64,000 nt of DNA from Shewanella avicenniae. Lineage in GTDB: Bacteria; Pseudomonadota; Gammaproteobacteria; Enterobacterales; Shewanellaceae. Below, piece by piece: positions 36,726 to 46,217 of this stretch (positions are counted from its first letter, which is position 1; every line of letters starts with the position of its first letter). The stretch covers positions 3,782,001 through 3,846,000 of the forward strand of contig NZ_CP071503.1 in the NCBI RefSeq assembly GCF_017354945.1, read 5' to 3'. The notes under the pieces are model-generated. The model saw only the letters and a list, made by a program, of their open reading frames with translations. It did no database searches and was not told where the DNA came from. The translations under genes and the position numbers were made by a program.

Positions 36726-37919
36726 TTAGAAGCTGTTTTCTGGGATGCGTACCCAGCCTTCCATCAATACGCGAGCACTCCGGCTCATCACCACTTGGCT
36801 GACTTGCCACTGACCGTCTACTTGCCGCGCACTGGCACCCACTTTGAGCGTGCCAGAGGGATGACCAAAACAGATCTGCTCACGTTCACCGCCACCGGCA
36901 GCAAGATTCACTAATGTGCCAGGGACTGCAGCGGCCGTTGCAATCGCCACTGCGGCGGTACCCATCATGGCGTGATGCAGTTTACCCATCGAGAGTGCAC
37001 GAACGCACAGATCGATATCGGCGGTTGTAATCAATTTTCCGCTTGATGAATTGTATTCTGTACTTGGGGCTACAAAGGCGATTTTCGGGGTATGCTGCCG
37101 TGCGCCAATTTCATCCAGTTGCTTGATGAGGCCCATTTTCAATGCACCGTAAGCACGCAACTGTTCAAAGCGACTCAACGCCGCAGCATCGCTGTTAATG
37201 TCATCCTGTAACTCGGTGCCTTGATAACCAATATCAGCGGCATTGACGAAGATGGTAGGAATACCAGCGTTGATCAGAGTTGCCTTGAGTTTGCCGCTGG
37301 CGACCAAGGAGGTCGGCACCTCTAGTTGATCCACTAAATTGCCAGTCGGGAACATGCTGCCGCCATCGCTATCATCGGCAGGGTCAACAAAAGTGATCTG
37401 CACTTCTGCCGCTGGGAACGTCACCCCATCAAGCTCAAAGTCACCGCATTCGACCACTTCGCCATCTACCATCGGCACTTGCGCCAGAATGGTTTTGTGA
37501 ATGTTCGCTTGCCAGATACGCACGGTACAGATGCCGTTATTTGGCACTCGCTCAGGGTCAACTAAACCTTTACTGATGGCAAACGCCCCCACCGCCGCAG
37601 TGAGATTGCCGCAGTTGCCACTCCAGTCGACAAAGGCTTTATCAATAGCCACCTGACCAAACAGGTAATCAACATCGTGATCAACTTGACTGCTGCGACT
37701 GAGGATGACGGTTTTGCTGGTACTCGAAGTCGCACCGCCCATACCATCGGTGTGCTTACCGTAAGGGTCTGGACTGCCAATCACCCGCAGCAGCAACGCA
37801 TCACGGGCTGCACCCGCTTGCTGTGCCACTTCAGGCAGATCCTCAAGGGCAAAAAACACCCCTTTGCTGGTACCGCCACGCATATAGGTGGCGGGAATTT
37901 TCACTTGGCGAGTGACCAT
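36726..37919 (-). CDS. prpF: 2-methylaconitate cis-trans isomerase
   Basis: A 397-residue PrpF protein with a diaminopimelate-epimerase-like fold. The start KIPATYMRGGTSKGVFF and the catalytic region GNCGNLTAAVGAFA near residue 105 are typical; a later MGTAAVAIATAAAVPGT and VRIWQANIHKTI also fit. It isomerises 2-methylaconitate so that AcnD's product can be hydrated, and is needed when AcnD replaces PrpD. The start and acnD stop share one base (TGATG), so the two are coupled. Last gene of the operon and followed by a strong terminator. Confidence 0.96.
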   Translation of the reverse strand: MVTRQVKIPATYMRGGTSKGVFFALEDLPEVAQQAGAARDALLLRVIGSPDPYGKHTDGMGGATSSTSKTVILSRSSQVDHDVDYLFGQVAIDKAFVDWSGNCGNLTAAVGAFAISKGLVDPERVPNNGICTVRIWQANIHKTILAQVPMVDGEVVECGDFELDGVTFPAAEVQITFVDPADDSDGGSMFPTGNLVDQLEVPTSLVASGKLKATLINAGIPTIFVNAADIGYQGTELQDDINSDAAALSRFEQLRAYGALKMGLIKQLDEIGARQHTPKIAFVAPSTEYNSSSGKLITTADIDLCVRALSMGKLHHAMMGTAAVAIATAAAVPGTLVNLAAGGGEREQICFGHPSGTLKVGASARQVDGQWQVSQVVMSRSARVLMEGWVRIPENSF

Positions 37920-40510
37920 CAGTTTTGCTCCTCAAGAAACTCTTGGGCAAAACGTTGCAACACACCACCCGCTTGATAGATTGTCACCTCTTCGGCGGTA
38001 TCGAGACGACACAGCACCGGTACATCAAGGCTTGAACCGTCTTGACGATGGATCAGCAGCGTCAGTGTGGCGCCAGGTGTCGGTTCGCCCATCACATCAA
38101 AGGTTTCCGTGCCATCAATGCCGAGAGTAATGCGGTCGGTGCCCGCCATAAATTGCAACGGCAACACGCCCATGCCCACCAGATTGGTGCGATGGATCCG
38201 CTCAAATCCTTCAGCGACAATGGTTTCTACCCCGGCCAGACGCACCCCTTTGGCGGCCCAGTCACGGCTTGAGCCTTGACCATAATCTTTACCAGCGATG
38301 ATGCACAAAGGCTGACGGCGCTGCATGTAGGTTTCAATCCCTTCCCACATCCGCACTTGCTTACCCTCTGGTTCAAGCCGCGTCAGCGAACCTTGAATCA
38401 CCTTACCTTGTTCATCACGTACCATTTCGTTGAACAATTTGGGGTTGGCTAAGGTGGCGCGTTGTGCAGTTAAGTGGTCACCGCGGTGAGTGGCGTAAGA
38501 GTTAAAATCCTCTTCCGGCAAGCCCATTTTGGCCAAGTATTCACCAGCGGCACTGCTGGCCATAATCGCGTTAGATGGTGACAAGTGATCGGTGGTGATG
38601 TTGTCACCCAACACGGCCAACGGGCGCATCCCTTTAAGGGTACGTTCGGCCGCTAAGGCGCCTTCCCAGTAAGGTGGGCGGCGAATATAGGTACTCATTG
38701 GCCGCCAATCATAAAGTGGGCTGATCTTCTCGCCGTAGTCGACTTTGAGATCAAACATCGGCTCGTACACCTGATGGAACTGCTCGGGTTTCACCGAACT
38801 TTTAATCAGGGCATCAATTTCTGCATCGTCTGGCCAGATATCTTTCAGGTAAACCGCGTTACCTTCGCTATCTGTGCCCAGCGGATCTTTTTCAATATCA
38901 AACCGAATCGAACCAGCAATGGCATAGGCCACCACTAACGGTGGCGATGCTAAAAACGCCTGTTTGGCGTAAGGGTGAATGCGGCCATCAAAGTTGCGGT
39001 TGCCTGACAACACTGCAGTGGCGTACAGGTCGCGATCAACAATCTCTTGTTGGATTTTTGGGTCTAGTGCGCCACTCATCCCGTTACAAGTAGTACAGGC
39101 GAATGCCACCACGCCAAAGCCGAGCGTTTCCAAACTTGGCAGTAGGTTTGCTGCTTCCAGATACAGTTTGACCGTTTTTGAGCCTGGGGCTAATGAGGTT
39201 TTGACCCACGGCTTGCGGCTTAGGCCTTTGGCCACCGCATTGCGCGCCAACAAGCCGGCGGCAATCACGTTGCGCGGGTTACTGGTGTTGGTACAGCTGG
39301 TTATGGCCGCGATAATCACCGCGCCATCGGGCATTAAATCACCCTCTTGCTGATAAGCAGCACTGATGCCTTTTTCAGCCAAGGTGCTGGTTGCCACCCG
39401 TTTATGCGGGTTAGAAGGGCCAGCGATATTGCGCACCACAGAGGAAAGATCAAACGTCAGTTTGCGCTCATAGTGGGCTTGGGTGAGCGTGTCGCTCCAA
39501 AGTCCAGCGGCTTTCGCATAGGTTTCCACCAACTGCACTTGCTGTTCAGCACGGCCCGTCAGTCGCAGATAATCTAGCGTTTGCTGGTCGATATAGAACA
39601 GCGCCGCGGTTGCGCCATATTCAGGGGTCATGTTGGAGATAGTTGCGCGATCACCTAAGGTCAGATGCGCCGCACCTTCGCCAAAGAATTCAAGATAAGC
39701 AGACACCACCCGTTGCTCGCGCAAAAATTCCGTCAGCGCCAACACAATATCGGTCGCGGTAATGCCAGGCGCAGGTTTGCCAGTGAGTTCTACCCCGACA
39801 ATATCGGGCAGACGCATCCATGAAGCGCGGCCAAGCATGACGCTTTCGGCTTCCAAGCCGCCAACACCGACCGCAATCACCCCGAGGGCATCCACATGCG
39901 GGGTGTGGCTGTCCGTACCCACTAAGGTATCGGCAAAGGCCACGCCATTACGGGCGTGCACCACAGGCGACATCCGCTCAAGGTTAATTTGGTGCATGAT
40001 GCCGTTCCCCGGCGGGATCACATCCACGTTATCAAACGCCTTTTTACACCAGTTGATAAAATGGAATCGGTCTTCGTTACGGCGATCTTCAATGGCGCGA
40101 TTTTTTTCAAACGCATCCGCCTCAAAGCCCGCATGCTCCACCGCCAACGAGTGATCCACGATCAATTGAGTGGGTACCACAGGATTCACTTTCGAGGGGT
40201 CGCCGCCCTTTTCGGCAATGGCATCACGCAGACCAGCTAAGTCAACTAATGCGGTTTGGCCCAGAATATCGTGGCACACCACCCGAGCGGGAAACCACGG
40301 AAAATCCAGATCGCGCTTACGCTCAATCAACTGGCTCAAATAACTGGTTAACTGCGCAGGGTCGGCTTTTCGCACTAGATTCTCGGCATGTACCCGAGAG
40401 GTATAAGGCAGCGCATCCCACGCACCGGCTTGAATTGCATTGACGGCCGCAGCGGCATCAAAATAATCCAGCCCTGTGCCTGCTAGTGCTTCTCGATAGC
40501 TTTTGTTCAT
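37919..40510 (-). CDS. acnD: Fe/S-dependent 2-methylisocitrate dehydratase AcnD
   Basis: An 863-residue aconitase-family enzyme. Its Fe/S ligands lie in ITSCTNTSNPRNV and FACTTCNGMSG, with VGTDSHTPHVDALG earlier and YGQGSSRDWAAKG in the C-terminal domain. AcnD dehydrates 2-methylcitrate in organisms that use the AcnD/PrpF route instead of PrpD, as described in Shewanella oneidensis. The ATG at 40510 (MNKSYREAL) is preferred over an upstream TTG without a ribosome-binding site. It lies 86 bases after prpC, with a hairpin in the gap, and overlaps prpF by one base. Confidence 0.96.
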   Translation of the reverse strand: MNKSYREALAGTGLDYFDAAAAVNAIQAGAWDALPYTSRVHAENLVRKADPAQLTSYLSQLIERKRDLDFPWFPARVVCHDILGQTALVDLAGLRDAIAEKGGDPSKVNPVVPTQLIVDHSLAVEHAGFEADAFEKNRAIEDRRNEDRFHFINWCKKAFDNVDVIPPGNGIMHQINLERMSPVVHARNGVAFADTLVGTDSHTPHVDALGVIAVGVGGLEAESVMLGRASWMRLPDIVGVELTGKPAPGITATDIVLALTEFLREQRVVSAYLEFFGEGAAHLTLGDRATISNMTPEYGATAALFYIDQQTLDYLRLTGRAEQQVQLVETYAKAAGLWSDTLTQAHYERKLTFDLSSVVRNIAGPSNPHKRVATSTLAEKGISAAYQQEGDLMPDGAVIIAAITSCTNTSNPRNVIAAGLLARNAVAKGLSRKPWVKTSLAPGSKTVKLYLEAANLLPSLETLGFGVVAFACTTCNGMSGALDPKIQQEIVDRDLYATAVLSGNRNFDGRIHPYAKQAFLASPPLVVAYAIAGSIRFDIEKDPLGTDSEGNAVYLKDIWPDDAEIDALIKSSVKPEQFHQVYEPMFDLKVDYGEKISPLYDWRPMSTYIRRPPYWEGALAAERTLKGMRPLAVLGDNITTDHLSPSNAIMASSAAGEYLAKMGLPEEDFNSYATHRGDHLTAQRATLANPKLFNEMVRDEQGKVIQGSLTRLEPEGKQVRMWEGIETYMQRRQPLCIIAGKDYGQGSSRDWAAKGVRLAGVETIVAEGFERIHRTNLVGMGVLPLQFMAGTDRITLGIDGTETFDVMGEPTPGATLTLLIHRQDGSSLDVPVLCRLDTAEEVTIYQAGGVLQRFAQEFLEEQN

Positions 40511-40531
40511 AATCCTTGCACTCAACTTGTA

Positions 40532-40551
40532 GAAGCGGCCGTAGCCGCTTC
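40532..40551 (-). repeat. Hairpin between prpC and acnD
   Basis: GAAGCGGC (40532-40539) and GCCGCTTC (40544-40551) form a perfect 8-bp stem with a CGTA-type tetraloop. No T-run follows on the minus strand, so it is more likely a processing or stability element in the mRNA than a terminator. Confidence 0.65.
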
Positions 40552-40596
40552 ATGATGGCTCGTTGGCGTGATTTACACGTCTTCCATATAGCGCGC

Positions 40597-41721
40597 TTAA
40601 CGCTGGCTGATTGGGGTGACTTGGCGCAGCTCTTCACCGACATAGTCCGCACTTGGGCGAATAATGCGATTGTTGGCGCGTTGTTCCATCACGTGTGCCG
40701 CCCAGCCGGTCAGGCGGGAGCAGACGAAGATTGGGGTAAACAGCTTGGTAGGAATACCCATGTAGTGATAAGCGCTGGCGTGGAAGAAGTCCGCGTTACA
40801 GAACAGCTTTTTCTCTTGCCACATCAAGGCTTCACAGGCAACAGACACGCGATACAAACGATCATCACCATACTCACCCGCCAGTTTCTCTGACCAAGAT
40901 TTGATGATGGCGTTACGAGGATCTGACTCGCGATAGATCGCATGGCCAAAGCCCATGATCTTATCTTTACGTTCCAGTTTGCCCAACAACACTTCACGGG
41001 CATGGTCTTCAGAACGCATATCTTGGATCAACTCCATGGCTGCTTCGTTAGCACCGCCGTGCAATGGGCCACGCAACGAACCAATAGCGCCAGTGATACA
41101 GGAGAACATGTCTGACAAGGTTGATGCACACACCCGCGCAGTAAAGGTTGAGGCATTGAACTCATGCTCTGCATAAAGGATTAGCGATACGCTCATCACC
41201 TTGGCGTGCAATGGCGATGGTGCCTTGCCGTGCAGCAGATGCAGGAAGTGTGCGCCGATTTCATCATCGTCAGTTTCGGTGTCGATGCGCACGCCATCAT
41301 GGCTGAAGCGATACCAGTAGCAGATGATAGATGGGAACGCTGCTAACAAACGATCCGCTACATGTGACTGTTCACTAAAATCGTTTTCTGGCTCAAGGTT
41401 ACCCAGCATAGAGCAGCCGGTACGCATTACATCCATAGGGTGAGCGCTGGCCGGGATCCGCTCTAGCACCTCTTTCAATGCTTGCGGCAAACCACGCATG
41501 GCTTTGAGTTGAGTTTTGTAGCTGGCGAGCTCGGCTTCTGTGGGCAGTTCGCCGTGAAGAATCAGGTAAGCAACCTCTTCAAAGCTGGTATTTTCAGCAA
41601 GATCTTTAACATCGTAGCCACGATATGTAAGGCCTGAACCTGATTTTCCTACAGTACTCAGTGCGGTTTCCCCAGCACTCTGGCCACGCAAACCTGCGCC
41701 ACCTAATTTCTTGTCAGTCAT
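40597..41721 (-). CDS. prpC: 2-methylcitrate synthase
   Basis: A 374-residue citrate-synthase-fold enzyme, joining propionyl-CoA and oxaloacetate. It shows the short type II-like form with LGGAGLRGQSAGETALSTV at the start, GPLHGGANEAAMELI, and active-site His/Asp in GFGHAIYRESDPRNAI. Members of this branch prefer propionyl-CoA; the operon context decides between citrate and methylcitrate synthase. AGAGGG precedes the ATG at 8 bases. The gene is 154 bases after prpB, a wide gap containing a small GCGACC/GGTCGC hairpin at 41758-41771. Confidence 0.96.
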   Translation of the reverse strand: MTDKKLGGAGLRGQSAGETALSTVGKSGSGLTYRGYDVKDLAENTSFEEVAYLILHGELPTEAELASYKTQLKAMRGLPQALKEVLERIPASAHPMDVMRTGCSMLGNLEPENDFSEQSHVADRLLAAFPSIICYWYRFSHDGVRIDTETDDDEIGAHFLHLLHGKAPSPLHAKVMSVSLILYAEHEFNASTFTARVCASTLSDMFSCITGAIGSLRGPLHGGANEAAMELIQDMRSEDHAREVLLGKLERKDKIMGFGHAIYRESDPRNAIIKSWSEKLAGEYGDDRLYRVSVACEALMWQEKKLFCNADFFHASAYHYMGIPTKLFTPIFVCSRLTGWAAHVMEQRANNRIIRPSADYVGEELRQVTPISQR

Positions 41722-41875
41722 GACTGCGTCCCTCTTTCCGTTAACGCTTTTGGTATCGCGACCTCGGTCGCTATCGGTTATTAGCAGCGATGTCTCCCCC
41801 CATGGAGCACACCGCTGTACGGCATTGGGTCAAGCCACTACATGAGCAAATTGCTCGATTTGACCTGCGTGAAAA

Positions 41876-42745
41876 CTATTTAAATAGTTGATCTAACTTA
41901 TCTTCGTAGTTGTGGTAGCCAAGAAACTCATACAATTCAGCACGGGTTTGCATGGTGTCGACCACATTACGCTGATGTCCATCTTGCAGCAGCGCCTGCA
42001 TCACTTTCAGTGCGGCCTTGTTAGCGGCTCTGAAGGTGCTGAGTGGATAGAGGATCATCTCGACACCCACTTCGGCAAGTTGCTCTTTGTTGAACAATTC
42101 GGTTTGGCCAAACTCGGTCATGTTGGCGAGAATTGGCGCTTTGACCACTTCTTTAAAGTGGCGGTATTGATCGAGTTCGGTCAGCGCTTCGGCAAAAATC
42201 ATATCTGCGCCTGCTTCGATATATTTGGCGGCGCGTTCAATGCCGGCTTCCAGCCCTTCGACAGCCACAGCGTCGGTACGCGCCATAATGACGAAGTTGT
42301 CATCTTGGCGAGCGTCAACGGCGGCCTTGATGCGATCCACCATCTCTTCGGTGCTGACCACAGCTTTGTTTGGGCGGTGTCCACAGCGCTTTTGCGACAC
42401 TTGGTCTTCCATATGCACCGCCGCAACGCCAGCCTTTTCAAACTCTTTGATAGTACGCGCGATGTTAAATGCCCCACCCCAGCCGGTATCGATATCCACC
42501 AACAGCGGCAGATCAACCGCCGAAGTGATACGGCTGGCATCAATCAACACATCATTCATTGAGGTCATGCCAAGGTCAGGCAAGCCATAAGAAGCGTTGG
42601 CCACACCAGCACCTGACAAATACAGCGCCTGCACACCTGCTTGCTCGGCCATTAATGCAAAATACGCATTGGTGGTGCCCACAATCTGCAGCGGTGGGTT
42701 CGCATCCAACGCTTGGCGGAATCTTAATCCGGCACTCTTTTTCAT
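41876..42745 (-). CDS. prpB: Methylisocitrate lyase
   Basis: A 289-residue isocitrate-lyase-family enzyme cleaving 2-methylisocitrate to pyruvate and succinate. The metal-binding [13 protein letters not shown], the catalytic loop [11 protein letters not shown] and the early [18 protein letters not shown] are all present, and length fits the family. AAGGAG lies seven bases before the ATG. It is the first structural gene after the regulator, 21 bases away, and so probably cotranscribed with it. Confidence 0.96.
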   Translation of the reverse strand: MKKSAGLRFRQALDANPPLQIVGTTNAYFALMAEQAGVQALYLSGAGVANASYGLPDLGMTSMNDVLIDASRITSAVDLPLLVDIDTGWGGAFNIARTIKEFEKAGVAAVHMEDQVSQKRCGHRPNKAVVSTEEMVDRIKAAVDARQDDNFVIMARTDAVAVEGLEAGIERAAKYIEAGADMIFAEALTELDQYRHFKEVVKAPILANMTEFGQTELFNKEQLAEVGVEMILYPLSTFRAANKAALKVMQALLQDGHQRNVVDTMQTRAELYEFLGYHNYEDKLDQLFK

Positions 42746-42766
42746 CTTCTAGCTCCTTGAGTTAGC

Positions 42767-43474
42767 TCAGTTCACCGCACTTTGCTGTGCCGTTAACTGT
42801 TGCAGTCGCTGCTGAGTATTTTGGCGACCCTGTTCAATGTGGCGGCGCATCAACAGCCCCGCGAGTTCTGCATCACCGGCAGCAATCGCTTCGACAATGC
42901 GGCGATGTTCAGCAATCGCACGTACTGGGCGAGAGCTGCTGGTGCATTGGTAGCGATACATCCGCAACAGGTGATATAAGCCGCCAATCAAGGTTTCTTG
43001 CAGATGGCGGTTACCACTGGCTTGAATAATTTGGTAGTGAAAGTCGACATCACCGTCTTGCTGAAAATAACTATCGCCACGGGCAAGATCGGCCTCTTGC
43101 TTCTCTAACAAGGCCCACAGTTGTTCGAGCTGCTGTTCAGAGATCCGTTTCGCGGCAAGCTCGCAGGCCATCCCCTCTAGGGTGCTGCGCAGCTCATACA
43201 GATCGTTGAGTTCTTCTACTGTGAGGGTGGCGACACGGGCGCCCACATGCGGGATCCGCACCACTAGACGTTGCCGCTCCAGCTGTTGCAGTGCTTCGCG
43301 GGTTGGGCCGCGGCTAATGCCATATTTTTCGGCAAGAGCTTGCTCATTGATTTTGCTGCCTGGACGCAGCTCACCCCGAATGATGCTTTCTTGGATCTGC
43401 ACCAAAATTTGTTCAACCAAGGTTTGGTTCTTGTCTGAACTTGGGTTTTCAATGGGCGTTTTTAATGACTGCAT
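42767..43474 (-). CDS. GntR/FCD family regulator of the propionate operon
   Basis: A 235-residue GntR-type regulator. The winged helix covers residues about 15-85 (VEQILVQIQESIIRGELRPGSKINEQALAEKYGISRGPTREALQQLE in outline) and an FCD ligand domain follows (LYELRSTLEGMACELAA, FHYQIIQASGN, HRRIVEAIAAGDAELA). It heads the operon prpB-prpC-acnD-prpF and probably senses a methylcitrate-cycle intermediate. The ATG at 43474 is chosen because longer frames start with TTG or ATG inside two operator-like palindromes; no good ribosome-binding site is seen, so the start is tentative. Its function is commonly called PrpR in Shewanella, a different family from the sigma-54 PrpR of E. coli. Confidence 0.88.
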   Translation of the reverse strand: MQSLKTPIENPSSDKNQTLVEQILVQIQESIIRGELRPGSKINEQALAEKYGISRGPTREALQQLERQRLVVRIPHVGARVATLTVEELNDLYELRSTLEGMACELAAKRISEQQLEQLWALLEKQEADLARGDSYFQQDGDVDFHYQIIQASGNRHLQETLIGGLYHLLRMYRYQCTSSSRPVRAIAEHRRIVEAIAAGDAELAGLLMRRHIEQGRQNTQQRLQQLTAQQSAVN

Positions 43475-43492
43475 TCGACGTTTAAATAGTGG

Positions 43493-43504
43493 ATTGTTGA
43501 CAAT
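43493..43504. promoter_or_regulatory. Propionate regulator operator, copy 1
   Basis: ATTGTTGACAAT, a 12-base inverted repeat with one central mismatch, 19 bases before the chosen start of the GntR-type regulator. It is nearly identical to the copies at 43533 and 43668. Confidence 0.65.
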
Positions 43505-43532
43505 GTCGCTCACAATATGAGCATAAGTGATC

Positions 43533-43544
43533 ATTGTCAACAAT
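43533..43544. promoter_or_regulatory. Propionate regulator operator, copy 2
   Basis: ATTGTCAACAAT, exactly 40 bases from copy 1. A four-turn spacing would place both sites on the same DNA face, allowing cooperative binding. Confidence 0.68.
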
Positions 43545-43667
43545 CTGCAGACCTAGACGTAAGTCTATAAAACCGTATCAAATAAGGTTAATACTTTGAT
43601 TATTAATCATTATTATTATTTTAATGATGCTTTTATTTAATACAATGCTTTAGCTAACTCTAAAGTT

Positions 43668-43679
43668 ATTGTCGACAAT
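43668..43679. promoter_or_regulatory. Propionate regulator operator, copy 3
   Basis: ATTGTCGACAAT, a perfect 12-bp palindrome and the strongest of the three, extended by T and A on its flanks. It is 135 bases from copy 2 and 85 bases before the divergent DUF523 gene. Confidence 0.7.
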
Positions 43680-43763
43680 ATTATGATGATAAAGACCCGA
43701 GCCTTTAATCTGAGTAGAATCGGCGCATAAGCATTTTATGCGGCAGGAATTTAAGGATAGACC

Positions 43764-44240
43764 ATGAGTCGAGGCAAGGTATTGGTAAGTGCATGTTTAC
43801 TGGGCTCAGCGGTACGGTATGACGGCAGGGATAACCTCATCGCACACCCGCTGCTACAGCAATTGCAGACACAGCAACGGCTCGTCAGTTTCTGTCCTGA
43901 ATGCGCTGGCGGTCTTAGTACACCGCGAGCACCCGCGGAGCAGCAAGGCAACCGGGTTGTCACGGTCGCGGGCAAGGATGTCACCGCGAAATTTGAATTA
44001 GGGGCGGACTTAGCGGTGCAAACAGCGCAACGGCAACAGGTGGTGATGGCGGTTTTGAAAGCCAAAAGCCCCTCTTGCGGAGTGGGCCAAATTTACGACG
44101 GCAGCTTTTCAAAAACCTTGGTCAATGGTGATGGTGTAATGGCTGCACGGTTGCAGGCGGCGGGCATTTCGACGTTTTCGGAATTACAGCTAACAGAGGC
44201 CAGCGCATGGCTGGCCAACTATGACGCGATAGACGCTTGA
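43764..44240 (+). CDS. DUF523 protein
   Basis: A 158-residue protein of the DUF523 (YbbK-like) family. Conserved motifs are VLVSACLLGSAVRYDG at the N-terminus, FCPECAGGLSTPRAPAE in the middle, and LKAKSPSCGVGQIYDG near residue 100, where several cysteines suggest metal or Fe/S binding. Function is not established. AAGGA lies six bases before the ATG. It diverges from the propionate regulator, and the third operator palindrome lies between them, so it might share control. Confidence 0.88.
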   Translation: MSRGKVLVSACLLGSAVRYDGRDNLIAHPLLQQLQTQQRLVSFCPECAGGLSTPRAPAEQQGNRVVTVAGKDVTAKFELGADLAVQTAQRQQVVMAVLKAKSPSCGVGQIYDGSFSKTLVNGDGVMAARLQAAGISTFSELQLTEASAWLANYDAIDA

Positions 44241-44306
44241 TGATACTGCTGAGTCAGTTGTCTTGGCGTTAGAATTCGGGCTCGGCGTTAACGCTTTGGT
44301 TCTGCT

Positions 44307-45209
44307 TTAACGCTTTGGCTCAGCCAGAATGGCATCTATCTGAGCATCTTTCTCTTCCCAGATCTGATTTAACCAGCGTTGGAACTCAACCCGATACTCT
44401 GGCTCGCTGAAGTACCTGTCTGCATCCACTTCGGGTACTGGCAACGCGTTCACACGAATCACGATGCGTCGCACTTTACCGTGCATCACGCTACTCAGAA
44501 TGTCGGCAGGCGCGTCTGGATAGACCACGGTGACGTTTAACAGCGCATCAAACTGTTCACCCATTGCCGACAGCGTAAAGGCAATCCCGCCCGCCTTCGG
44601 CTTTAACAGATGTTTGTACGGCGAATTCTGCCGTTTGCGCTTCTGCTCGGTGAAACGACTGCCTTCGACATAGTTAATAATCGAAGTGGGCAAGTCTTTA
44701 AACTTCTCACACGAACGCCGAGTGGTTTCTAAATCTTTACCACGCAGTTTGGGGTTCTTTTTCAGTTTTTCTGGGCTGGTACGATTCATAAATGGCATAT
44801 CCAGCGCCCAACAGCCCAAGCCCATAAATGGCACGTATAGCAGCTCTTTTTTTAAAAAGAACTTCAGCATCGGAATGTTATTACGGAAAATGTAGGTATG
44901 CGCCGCGATATCAAAACCACTGAGATGGTTACTGATAAGCAAATACCAACCATCTTTTTTAAGTAAGTCGAGGCCTTCAACATCCCACTCGACTTTAGCA
45001 ATCAGGCGCAGAATCGCGCCGTTGCATGTGGCCCACGCCCACATAAAACTGTTCATCACGCGGGTGACGTTGACACGCCAACCTTTCAGCGGGACCAACA
45101 GCTTGACCAAACCACCAAGAAACACCAAGGTGCTCCACAGCGCCGTGTTTACAATCAATAACAAGGTACTGATAAAAAACAGCACAGATCCCGGAAGAAA
45201 ATGCAGCAT
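44307..45209 (-). CDS. PlsC-type acyltransferase, second of tandem pair
   Basis: A 300-residue membrane-bound lysophospholipid acyltransferase relative. Two N-terminal hydrophobic stretches precede the catalytic motif SNHLSGFDIAAH (HX4D) near residue 90; the acceptor-binding EGSRFTEQKRKRQ follows, with LLKPKAGGIAFTLSAMG. These features fit the YihG branch of PlsC. It likely transfers an acyl chain to a lysophosphatidate or lysophospholipid. The ATG overlaps the stop of the upstream paralogue by one base (TAATG), and AGGAG lies eight bases before it. Distinguishing it from the first paralogue in substrate is not possible here. Confidence 0.9.
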   Translation of the reverse strand: MLHFLPGSVLFFISTLLLIVNTALWSTLVFLGGLVKLLVPLKGWRVNVTRVMNSFMWAWATCNGAILRLIAKVEWDVEGLDLLKKDGWYLLISNHLSGFDIAAHTYIFRNNIPMLKFFLKKELLYVPFMGLGCWALDMPFMNRTSPEKLKKNPKLRGKDLETTRRSCEKFKDLPTSIINYVEGSRFTEQKRKRQNSPYKHLLKPKAGGIAFTLSAMGEQFDALLNVTVVYPDAPADILSSVMHGKVRRIVIRVNALPVPEVDADRYFSEPEYRVEFQRWLNQIWEEKDAQIDAILAEPKR

Positions 45210-46099
45210 TACGCTTTCTCCTGTGATGCAGTGTGTTGAAGCTGTTCAAGCACGTCGTCTTTGTGCTGCCAGATCTGGTTTAATTTTTCTTGGAATTGCT
45301 GCTTGAATTCACGGTCGTTCATGTAGTCGCCGCGCATCTCTTGGCTGATCTCACTCAGCTCAACCGCCACGTAAACATCTTTGACATTGCCACTGATGTA
45401 ATCCCAAAAGGTGGGGATTTTTTCAGGATAGTAGATCGACACGTTTAGCAGCTTGTGGATTTGATCGCCCATTGCCGATAGCGCAAACGCCATGCCGCCT
45501 GCTTTCGGGCGCAGCAGATGTTTATAAGGGGAATTTTGCTTGGCATGCTTCGCTGTTAAAAAGCGTGTGCCTTCAACAAAGTTCATTACACTCACTGGGT
45601 TATGCTTAAATTTGGCGCAGGCCTTACGGGTGATCTCAATATCTTTGCCCTTGAGCTTTGGATTCTTTTTCAGCTGCGCGGTGGTGTAGCGGCGCATAAA
45701 TGGAAAATCCAACGCCCACCAAGCTAAACCCAGCACCGGCACATAAATTAACTGCTGTTTCAAAAAGAATTTTAAAAATGGCACGCGACCATTGAGCAGA
45801 CGCTGCAACATCAAGATATCGACCCAGCTTTGGTGGTTGGCGATCACCATGTACCACTCTTTGGTCGACAATTCTGGCATCGCTTCGATGTGCAGTTTTA
45901 CTGGGTGAAAAATCTTTTCAATCAGCCCATTAGTGCTAATCCAACCGCTAGCACACTTATCGAGAATTGCACTAATCACACGTTGCAACGGCTTAATAGG
46001 GATCAGTTTGACCACACTACCTAACAATATAGGAATCGCCCAAAGCAGGGTGTTGATGACGTAACCCAGAAACGCCAAAGAACCACGGATAAGTGCCAA
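45209..46099 (-). CDS. PlsC-type acyltransferase, first of tandem pair
   Basis: A 296-residue paralogue of the gene that follows it. It has the catalytic ANHQSWVDILML (HX4D), FVEGTRFLTAKHAKQN, and LRPKAGGMAFALSAMG, with an N-terminal double hydrophobic hairpin. The C-terminal extension (from about residue 215) is typical of the YihG group. The start is a TTG at 46099 with GGAG eight bases upstream, and an ATG start is not available without losing the first helix. It forms a two-gene operon with the next, by a TAATG overlap. Confidence 0.9.
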   Translation of the reverse strand: MALIRGSLAFLGYVINTLLWAIPILLGSVVKLIPIKPLQRVISAILDKCASGWISTNGLIEKIFHPVKLHIEAMPELSTKEWYMVIANHQSWVDILMLQRLLNGRVPFLKFFLKQQLIYVPVLGLAWWALDFPFMRRYTTAQLKKNPKLKGKDIEITRKACAKFKHNPVSVMNFVEGTRFLTAKHAKQNSPYKHLLRPKAGGMAFALSAMGDQIHKLLNVSIYYPEKIPTFWDYISGNVKDVYVAVELSEISQEMRGDYMNDREFKQQFQEKLNQIWQHKDDVLEQLQHTASQEKA

Positions 46100-46217
46100 C
46101 TGATAAGCTCCAAAATCGAGGGGGAATTTAAAGAGCGCATATGTTAACCGCTGTTGCCCTTTGGCTCAATCGCTGAGCACAGCTTGTACGACCTGTTCGG
46201 CAATCTTAGCCACAAAC

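Noticed and set aside
41912-42562. 216-codon plus-strand frame opposite prpB
   Set aside because: It is antisense to a certain gene and has no family features or ribosome-binding site.
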